Made by a program: the position numbers and the translations under genes. A DNA stretch of 64,000 nucleotides from Hyposmocoma kahamanoa (taxonomy: Eukaryota; Arthropoda; Insecta; Lepidoptera; Cosmopterigidae), in the NCBI RefSeq assembly GCF_003589595.1, contig NW_020654133.1:1015768-1079767 (forward strand), in the 5' to 3' direction. Each line of letters begins with the position of its first letter. Position 1 is the first letter of the stretch. The notes under the pieces were generated by a model. That model was given only the letters and a program-made list of their open reading frames with translations. It was not told the origin of the DNA and ran no database searches. Shown here one piece after another: positions 56,569-64,000 of this stretch.

Positions 56569-56598
56569 CAGGGTGTAACAGAAAGGTGTGGTCATATT
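56569..56598 (+). repeat. Left terminal inverted repeat
   Basis: Starts CAGGGTGTAACAGAAAGGTG and ends GTGGTCATATT. Preceded by TATA. Confidence 0.9.
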
Positions 56599-57595
56599 TG
56601 AAGGTCGGATTCAGTTAATGGTATGAAACTAGTTAGCAAAGTTGTTTTAGTACACACTACGTTATTTATGGAAATTTCGCCATGAACAGTTTCGATCAGC
56701 TGATGTCATTTAACGAAAATAAATAGTCACATCACATCTCTATTGAGTATCATAATACAACCAAATTACGTAACTTGAAAAAATTGTGAAATTCAGGCAT
56801 GTTATTGTAAATGATAAAGTACTTAATGCCATATTCTTATTACTATGTTATAATTTACTAAATTTATTATTATTTTATTAATGTAATATGCGTGTGAACA
56901 TTTAATGAAAAATAAATATTATCGATTACTTTGCCAAAATACACTACTTCATAATAAAACTATTATTTAAAACTTAGTACATAATAACGTAATATGGTTT
57001 CGTTAACTTCATATCTTCAAACATACAAAATACACAAATTTCCATTTAATATCCATTAATAAAAGTAATGTCCTCTAAAAAACACATATTTAAAGTTATT
57101 TCTTTTCTTTTTACCATATCATATGTAATAATACGCATTCATCTATTGTATTTTAATGAATGAAATTTGTCTCTTTCTATCCGCCGGTACTGTTCTAACG
57201 CATGGCCGCTAGCGAATCAGTCGGTATGTTTCTTCTAACGCATGACGCAATATGACGCAATCATCCGACTAATACTTCGCACCCTTACAATGAAAGTGAC
57301 CCAAATAAAAAATTTAAAAATGAGTTTATACCGTAAAACCATCTTAAAAAAATATGTTGTTACATTAGTCACACTGTGGTGAAGATGAAATTGTGCAATT
57401 AAAGCTCGAATAGCACTGATTCATAAAGGTCCCTTTCATTTTGTTCTTTCAGTTTAAAAATTCTACTCCCGCGTCGAGATATTAACGCCGCATTTATTGT
57501 TGAATCTGCATTTGCAAAGACAACACGCTGCCACTGACGGATTAGCATTTGAGCCATTTTCGTTCCGAAAATCATATTCAACAATCACTAGTAAC

Positions 57596-57826
57596 AGTAG
57601 AGCTCCTTGTGAGTTCGTCCAGGGTAGTACTGCCACTTTACCGTGTTACAGTTTTGAAGGGTAAGGGTGCTGGTGAAATTATAGGCACATGAGACTTGTC
57701 AACTATGTCTCAGAAAGATGGACGCCGTAACAGTAACCTTCGAGCGGCAGTGCTACTGTTATGGACATGCGTGATGCTTTCCACCGGGTACACGACTTGT
57801 TCGACCCGTCGCTTAATATTTAAAAA
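57596..57826 (+). repeat. Family B repeat inside the 5-kb transposon
   Basis: GTAGAGCTCCTTGTGAGTTC, AGGGTAGTACTGCCACTTTA, AAGGGTAAGGGTGCTGGTGA, CACGACTTGTTCGACCCGTC. The CTGCCGCCAAGCAGTAATG piece is deleted. It inserted after, or was carried by, the transposon. Confidence 0.85.
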
Positions 57827-58669
57827 AAAATATTTTTTTTTATTAACTTACTTTTTAAAGGGACTGACTTCTTTGTTTCGTGGACTTTCTTCTTTTTTAA
57901 TTGTGAAATAGGGATCACAAAACAATATCAAGGGTTATGACATCTTGCTTAGCTGATGAACATTAAAAAGACTTAATTCTTAATACGTTAAATGATAACA
58001 AAAAATCGTTAAAAAAAGACCGATTGGCGACTAGTTTTTGTAAATTATGTTTTTAAATTGTTGAACATTAAAATGAATAGAAACAATTTTCAGTTGTAAA
58101 GTTCCATTTTTCCTCATTATTTTCAAAGACTAGTACTTCAAGAGTAATAAATAAAATAATATGAAAATGTCACAACTTGAATCTTATTTTGCGTATTCCC
58201 AAAAAGTTAAAATTTTGTATTGGGACACTTTCATCGTAAAGGTGCAACCTGAAGGTCGGCAAACGTCAAGAAATTAGTTTTGATCGTTGACCACGAATTA
58301 ATTATTATAATTTTCATCACTTGCTTGGAAATGAAAATATCGTGAGAAAACTTGGATTTCGGAGATAATTGCCGAAATCTTCAAAGATGCGAAAATGTCA
58401 AGTCTCCAACTAGTACTTACTATGCAAGTGTAGTGGACTAAACATTGTGCAAAAAATAGTACTTTACTAACTTACATACGTCTATTGCTGAGCACACGTT
58501 TCTAACAACAGGTTTACGCTTAATTTGACTTATCTACACACGACAACTTTCTGTGTATGGGTTTATTACATGGTGAAATTAAAAATAATTAACATCCGTT
58601 GAACCTATTAAGGTTCTTACTTCCTAATAATATCTACTCATCTAAAGAAATATTTTAGAAGAGTTTAAA
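57827..58669. other. Non-coding interior of the transposon
   Basis: AT-rich; no ORF. Confidence 0.4.
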
Positions 58670-58709
58670 TTAGCAATAGTGTAAAACTATGGTTTTACAC
58701 TATTGCTAA
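58670..58709. repeat. Perfect 18-bp hairpin
   Basis: TTAGCAATAGTGTAAAAC, loop TATG, and the exact complement. Lies 150 bp left of the tRNA-like array. Confidence 0.85.
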
Positions 58710-58860
58710 AAAATCTTACCTAAATAAACAAAGTATCAAGATTAGTCGCCTTGCGTACGCGATACGTAATCGTAGCGAAGTTGCAAGCCTTTGGCGGCAA
58801 CTTTAGCGGCAAAAATATCACCTTTGATTTTCGCCGCCAGCATTTGATTTTATACATCGT

Positions 58861-59359
58861 GATGTGGAGTAGTGGTTAATGTTAGACTCGTTTCGGAGGT
58901 CGTGGATTCGATTCTCATAGTTGACTGGCTCTATGGTGTAGTTGTTAGAGCGTTAGTTTTTCTTTTTGGATGTCGTAGATTTGATTCCCATAGTCGACTG
59001 CCTCCATAGTCTAGTGGTTAGAGCGTTAGGCTTTCTTTTCGGAAGTCGTGGATTTGATTCCCATAGTCGACTGCCTCTATGGTGTAGTGGTTAGAGTGTT
59101 AGGCTTTCGTTTCGGCGGTCGTGGATTTGATTCCCATAGTCGACTGCCTCCATGGTGTAGTGGTTAGTGTTAGGCTTTGTTTTCGGAGGTCGTGGATTTG
59201 ATTCCTATAGTCGATTGCCTCCATGGTGTAGTGGTTAGAGTGTTAGGCTTTCGTTTCGGAGGTCGTGGATTTGATTCCTATAGTCGACTGCCTCCATGGT
59301 GTAGTGGTTAGTGTGTTAGGCTTTCGTTTCGGACGTCGTGGGTTTCCGATGGGTGACTG
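58861..59359 (+). repeat. Tandem array of seven tRNA-like 73-bp units
   Basis: Unit starts: about 58,861, 58,928, 59,001, 59,074, 59,147, 59,218 and 59,291. Four units are exactly 73 bp, one is 71 (two bases lost), and the last is 69 and degraded. A typical unit has A box TGGTGTAGTGG (fits TRGYNNARNNG), then GTTAGGCTTTCGTTTCGGAG, and B box GATTTGATTCC (two changes from GGTTCGANTCC; the first unit has GATTCGATTC). The unit length equals a tRNA with no spacer. The CTAGTGG...GGCTTTC...GATTCCCAT order is closest to tRNA-Glu. The unit start ACTGCCTCCATGG also resembles the head of family A. Confidence 0.85.
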
Positions 59360-59781
59360 CCTCCTTAGTGCAGTATATCCGTAATCACCCAGTCAGTTCT
59401 TGCGTTGTGTGGAAGTGGTACGGGTGATGGTCAGAGTTATGTTTACAAACAAAGGCGTATGCAGTGCAACGTTGAAGGTCGTAGATACGTAGGATATAGG
59501 TATTCGATTAATGTGTATGTAATGATGTAATTTGTATCATGAGAAGGGTCTTATTTTAAAAGGATGGTAATAATTTTAATTTCATCCTGTATGTACATTA
59601 TGAAAACGTTACCCTATATTCCAAAATTTGCGTTTCAGTCGGCGTCCTTTGATGTGCCGCCGCTGAGGCAGAGGCACTATTTTTTTATTTTTTGTAACAG
59701 TCTGTAATTGCCGTTTGCGTTGTGAGGACTAAATAGGTGTCATCGTTTTGTTTGTGTCTCGTTTTTGTGTTTATTTAAACT
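59360..59781. other. Leader between the array and the transposase
   Basis: Non-coding; a decayed eighth unit may occupy the first 40 bases. It would contain the transposase promoter if active; no clear TATA box. Confidence 0.4.
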
Positions 59782-60880
59782 ATGTCACGCTTAAGCAATA
59801 GTGATTACTATGAGATGATGTTGTGCGTAGGCGCAGCCGATGGGAGCTTACGCCAGCCTCGCCAAATTTATTGGGCAAAGTTTATTGATGGCGTCCCAGA
59901 AAATCGACGTCGACCATTTCCTACTCTGGAATGCTTCAGGAAGATGGTTATGAGACTTCATAATAGTGGATCGTTCCGTGGTTCCAGTTCTGAAGGCCGG
60001 CCGAGTTCACGAGACCCAGAATTCGAGGCAGATGTTTTGGAACATTTTCTCGGCAATCCAAAGACAAGTACTCGTCGTGCTGCGGCAGCCTTTGGTGGCG
60101 TGAACCATATGAGTGTGTGGCGTGTGCTACGGGATGATGGCCAGCACCCATACCATTTTCAAAGAACGCAGGAGCTGTTACAAGCGGACTATGATCCACG
60201 TTCCGTTACGTTTACGACCGCGACCAGATTGGGAGGTCTCCCGACTTCGCTTCGTCGGTACTGTGGACAGACGAGGCGTCATTTACGCGTGCGGGCATTA
60301 TCAATATGCATAATGAACATTTTTGGACTCATTTGAATCCCCGCGTATCAAGGAAATCAAATTTTTAACACCAGTGGCGGATTAACGTGTGTGCTGGTAT
60401 AATAGGTTGTGCCGTCATCGGTCCAGTGTTTTTGCCGGCAAGTCTGAATGGGGCCAATTATTTAAGATTCCTAACAGAAGACTTGGATGACGTTCTGATG
60501 GCCCTGCCAGTGACACAATACGTGAGACTCGTGATGGAACACAGGATGACTTTCCAGCACGATGGACCACCCGCACATTTTGCTCGAAATGTACGTTCCC
60601 ATCTGAACGACCGTTTCCCGCAGTGGATTGGGCGGGGAGGTCCTGTACCCTGGCCAGCGCGGTCCCCAGACTTGACACCGCTCGATTTTTTTTATGGGAT
60701 CATATAAAAAATATTGTTTATGCGGAGTCCTGTGAAAGCGCAGAAGAAATGAGGCAGCGGATCGAAATGGCATTTAGTCAAATCACTCGGCAGATGCTTC
60801 AAAGAGTAGAGCAGTCTCTGTACCGACACACGGACATATGCATATTGCATGGAGGTCGGCATTTTGAACCTTACCTGTAA
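59782..60880 (+). pseudogene. Transposase (DDxD, mariner-superfamily), broken
   Basis: Starts MSRLSNSDYYEMMLCVGAAD; an in-frame TAA two codons upstream fixes this ATG. Residues 1-60 fit a DUF4817-like helix-turn-helix found in insect transposases. A second HTH-like part reads TRRAAAAFGGVNHMSVWRVL. A frameshift near 60,200 is followed by VLWTDEASF (first D, 60,270), a TAA stop at 60,366, HDGPPAHF (second D, 60,561) and SPDLTPLDFF (third D, 60,684). A one-base loss in the T run there shifts the frame to LWDHIKNIVY...GGRHFEPYL-stop. All three aspartates survive. Forty residues lie between the second and third, more than the 34 of classical mariners. Three breaks make it inactive. Confidence 0.85.
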
Positions 60881-61542
60881 ATGTGTGAAATGTGCCAGCA
60901 GTGCGTGCAGTGATTGTGCTTATTATTCAAAATTATCGTAAACAAGTCAATATTTCGTACATTGTACAACAGTGAATTACAATTCGTAGGAAATTCATTA
61001 AAACGTGTATGAATTGAACAGTAGGTAAGTACCAATTAAAAAAGTATCCACTATTGTAAAATTGTCGTAAATAAATGTATTAATACTAAACTATGTACAA
61101 TGTGTATACGATGAAGGTGTGCGTAACTACGGGCTTAATAAGTAAATAAATAATCTTTAAATTGTATGTAAATAAATACGTACGCGTACCTAGGTATGGC
61201 ATAAAATAATATTGTTAGAAATGATTCGATTTTTCTAGGTATTTAAAGATTTTGTTATTTAATATTAACGTATTATCAACATATTCAAATCATGTTTTTA
61301 CAATGGCATTTCAATTGTAGTCAGCTGTTCTTTCGCCCCGCTTGCGGCCGCCCAGGTTTCATGAATGAATTTGTGAAGTCGTAGTAACGTAACTAGCAAT
61401 AGAGTTGTGACGCAGTGGTTGTTTCGGACAATCACTATTTATACAAACATAATTAAACTTACTATATCAACATTAAAAGTCACTTATTTTTATTTGATAT
61501 TTTGCACACAGGGTCTAAATCAAGTGTACATTTGGGTCCTTT
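60881..61542. other. Non-coding right part of the transposon
   Basis: AT-rich; no ORF. Confidence 0.4.
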
Positions 61543-61572
61543 AATATGACCACACCTTTCTGTTACACCCGG
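61543..61572 (-). repeat. Right terminal inverted repeat
   Basis: Read inward: CCGGGTGTAACAGAAAGGTG then TGGTCATATT; followed by TATA on the plus strand. Confidence 0.9.
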
Positions 61573-61576
61573 TATA

Positions 61577-62045
61577 ATAAGCAATAGATCACGATTAGTG
61601 TGGGTATTCGGTGAGAGTATTGCTTACTTTAATATGACCAAGCCAAGAAGTTACTCCTTCTTAATAGTTGACGTTTGCTATTTGGTAAGGATACCATTTA
61701 TGTGATGTAAGCTAATTGGCGCCAGTCACTAATTTCAAACTTGAAGAGACCCATCAGTGGGGAGGGAAGGCGATGTTTAAAAAGATAAGCCCTTGCTGCG
61801 AATGCTGCAATTCAATACATTTTTCGTTCAAAGGACTAGAAGAGTAAAATTTTACTAAATAATTCTTGAAAATTGCTAAAGAACTTGTATTTAAATTTCG
61901 TCAATCTATCCAATTTAAACTTAATTAATTATCCAGCAATAAATCTGTACATTTACGTACTCCCGCAGAGAATGAAGCAGCAAAACAATTAATAAAGAAA
62001 AAATATGAAACCAATTTCGAACTAAACAAACATTATGAACTTCGC
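61577..62045. other. Non-coding stretch
   Basis: No gene or shared repeat recognised. Confidence 0.35.
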
Positions 62046-62236
62046 GATCGAACGGTTACCAACACAACGCAGAGTATGCTGCAACGCAGAGGTCCCGGGT
62101 TCAATTACCGGGCCGAGAGGAATATTTTAATAGCTTACATTAATTTCTCTCGTGTGAGTCTAACATGTGGTTATCTTTGTGTGTGTCCATTGTAGCCGCA
62201 ATACAGGGTGACCCTAGTTCGGGGCTCTCATGCACA
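62046..62236 (+). repeat. Family A SINE, diverged copy
   Basis: CGAACGGTTACCAACACAAC, GCAGAGGTCCCGGGTTCAAT (B box region), TACATTAATTTCTCTCGTGT, GTGGTTATCTTTGTGTGTGT, GACCCTAGTTCGGGGCTC. The older look suggests an earlier insertion than the copy at 11.96 kb. Confidence 0.8.
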
Positions 62237-63312
62237 CTCATGTGTATGTTGAAAAGAATCAAAAGAAAATTGGTAAAGTACTATTGAAACTAAATGATCT
62301 AGCTTAAACTTAATTCCTTGTACAGAAATACTCCCACAGACAATAGAATAGCTAAATGTAATTACTAAAATAAAAAGATTAAACCACCAATTTCGAACTA
62401 AACAAACATTATAAATCCAGTTATTTACAAATATTGCTCATCGTCATCGAACTCGTTGAACAGTAACCGAGACCTGCTTTCGTAGCATGTCGCCGCATGC
62501 GCGTAATAGCTATATATTATGTCTATTTACATTTAGCTGTAAAATTCGAGTGATAAATCGGTATTTTAAAATTTCATCACAATAGCTTACATGGCGAACA
62601 CCGTGGCGTCATATTCTTTGAACGCCCGCGACCAACGGCCGCAAAAGAATATAGCAGTGCCAAGCATGGTCGCAATATCACAGATGATTTTAAAACATTT
62701 TGACAGTTCTGCCCAGTAATTTTATCCGTAAAAATTGAGAGCGAAGCGAGATAAAAAGGAAAACTAAAAACAAACAAATTGGTATATATAAATTATTGGA
62801 AAAAGGCGAGAACAACACTTTTCATAAAAGTTCAATACATGAAAAAGTGCAACTACAAAAACCCGGCAGTTTTTATTTCATCATTTTCGCGGCAATGATT
62901 AAACGACAAAGATAGATAGATATCGAAAATTCATGTAGTAATCCTTGTTCTTCAAAATATATAACAATAGTTTATTACCAAATAAACGAAAGCACGAATA
63001 ACTTTAGTGCGGAGTCCTATCGATCCAGTATTCGCAATTAAAAAAAAAACAATTTTAGTAATGCCAACATAGTTTTAATAACCGAAAGAAATATGTCGTG
63101 GGGAGGTTTATCAAGGTTTTATCATACCTTGTACGCCTCGCTACGGCCACAGACTGTCAATCTTCACAACGACTTACACTGCATTCTTGTATTTTACTTG
63201 GAGTGAAAAAGACAGAAGCTTAACACCTGCTTTTGTTCCGCCGGGAAACATTGCCGGAGAAAATTTTAGGGACTTTATTCAACACGTGTACGTACATATA
63301 CATACCATGTAT
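62237..63312. other. Non-coding stretch
   Basis: No gene recognised; AT-rich. Confidence 0.35.
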
Positions 63313-63405
63313 ATATTTTTATGATACAACGTCACAGGACGAACAAGTCGTGCGCCTGATGTTAAGCGACACGACTGTTCATGGCAGGCGTGTGTGCCAG
63401 TTATA
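63313..63405 (-). repeat. Family B repeat, right-end fragment
   Basis: TTTTTATGATACAACGTCAC, ACGAACAAGTCGTGCGCCTG, ATGTTAAGCGACACGACTGT, reverse of the family B right end. Confidence 0.8.
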
Positions 63406-63490
63406 CGTAGAATCAATACAGTAATAATTTCTTCGCCTAGATTTAATGTGTTTTACTGTGATTTGTTTTTACTTTATTGTCTCACGATTA

Positions 63491-63590
63491 CTTGTGCGAG
63501 TGAATACTGAGAAACCTATTGGAGTGAATATGTTATGGCTATATATAACATGTTCACTCTAATGGGTTTCTCAGTATTCACTCACACAGG
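63491..63590. repeat. Long near-perfect hairpin (about 46-bp arms)
   Basis: The left arm CTTGTGCGAGTGAATACTGA then GAAACCTATTGGAGTGAATA, and the reverse complement of the right arm CCTGTGTGAGTGAATACTGA then GAAACCCATTAGAGTGAACA, differ only by transitions. Most of these would remain G-U pairs in one RNA strand. Loop about 6 bases. CACAG|GTAAG, a good splice donor, follows at 63,585-63,594. Could be a small foldback transposon or a hairpin RNA. Confidence 0.8.
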
Positions 63591-63599
63591 TAAGACCGA

Positions 63600-64000
63600 G
63601 GACACAGGTGCGGGAAGGCAGCGAGGTTGTGCCCGATATCAACTTCCTCAACTTCCTCAAATTTCCTAGTTATGCACTTTCCAAATCCGTGGTCACACGA
63701 AGGAGAGGCCATTGTGAAATTTGTAATAGGTTTGAATTTGCATATTTCAAGGGGTTGCTAAACAGTTTACATTTGAACAATTTTGCTTTTGCATAGAAAT
63801 CAATAAAACATAACGACCTGTTCTTGCGCCTAAAAGGGATCCAGTGGTACAAGATGCGTCTATCGTATCAATATGCGTGTTTTATCATGTGTAAACACCA
63901 TTGACTACAGTTTGAACCTAAAGAAAATCAAGATATTGTACAGAAACTTGAACATTTCAGTTTAACGAATGTAAATAAAATAAATTTCTATTAAAAATTC
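63600..64000. other. Non-coding end of window
   Basis: Open frames of about 60 codons on both strands without motifs. Confidence 0.3.

Larger units (their letters stand above)
56569..61572 (+). mobile_element. 5.0-kb Tc1/mariner-superfamily transposon with tRNA-like array
   Basis: Inverted termini of 30 bp (56,569-56,598 and 61,543-61,572) begin CAGGGTGTAACAGAAAGGTG on the left and CCGGGTGTAACAGAAAGGTG read inward from the right. One mismatch in 30. TA (or TATA) flanks both ends. Inside, left to right: about 1 kb AT-rich DNA, a family B insertion (57,596-57,826), a perfect hairpin (58,670), seven tandem tRNA-like units (58,861-59,359), a broken transposase (59,782-60,880), and 0.7 kb non-coding DNA. 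Terminus, TA target and triad place it in the IS630/Tc1/mariner superfamily. Confidence 0.85.

Noticed and set aside
58861..59359. CRISPR-like direct repeat array
   Set aside because: The units are contiguous with no spacers, are tRNA-like, and lie in a eukaryotic transposon.
59948..60199. Minus-strand open frame opposite the transposase
   Set aside because: Shadow of the transposase coding strand; no independent motif.

Overview
The window looks like a piece of an insect nuclear genome, most probably from a moth or butterfly (Lepidoptera). It is AT-rich and intron-poor. It is crowded with short interspersed repeats and decayed transposons whose sequences resemble repeats I know from lepidopteran genomes. 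No complete host gene, rRNA or bacterial feature is visible. The species assignment is inference; the repeats are seen directly because their copies can be compared with one another inside the window.

Repeat families. A: about 200 bp, tRNA-headed SINE with intact pol III A and B boxes (about 2.85, 9.0-9.4, 12.0, 47.3 and 62.1 kb). B: about 290 bp, no tRNA head, at least 16 full or partial copies. C: 290-470 bp modular repeat whose ends carry AACCGACTTC and GAGGTCGGTTTTTTAGTAC, about 14 copies. D-G: minor families. Non-LTR retrotransposons are the main coding content: a 5'-truncated element at 17.9-19.8 kb (minus strand, inserted into a family C copy with a 5-bp target duplication), a young element at 51.1-53.6 kb (plus strand, one frameshift), an RTE-type element at 44.8-45.8 kb (minus strand), and fragments near 5.1, 8.2, 8.7, 10.4, 20.6, 21.5, 24.5, 34.8 and 35.3 kb.

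DNA transposons. There is a PIF/Harbinger-like stub with a broken MADF ORF (2.2 kb), an 897-bp element with long terminal inverted repeats inside a family F repeat (6.8-7.7 kb), a pogo/Tigger transposase C-terminus (9.4-9.8 kb), a mariner transposase C-terminus (28.5 kb), a 234-bp foldback (54.0 kb), and a 5.0-kb TA-flanked element (56,569-61,572). That last element has 30-bp inverted termini, a broken transposase of the IS630/Tc1/mariner superfamily with three aspartates, and a tandem array of seven tRNA-like 73-bp units. It is the most unusual object in the window.

Host genes. The best candidate is a pair of exons on the minus strand (38,339-38,291 and 38,131-38,034). Their splice sites are canonical and their reading frames join cleanly; I do not recognise the protein. 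A TATA box followed by a short ATG exon and a splice donor lies at 3.18-3.26 kb. The remaining spans are AT-rich intergenic or intronic DNA. The window thus reads as intergenic/intronic sequence that has collected transposons of many classes in both orientations.
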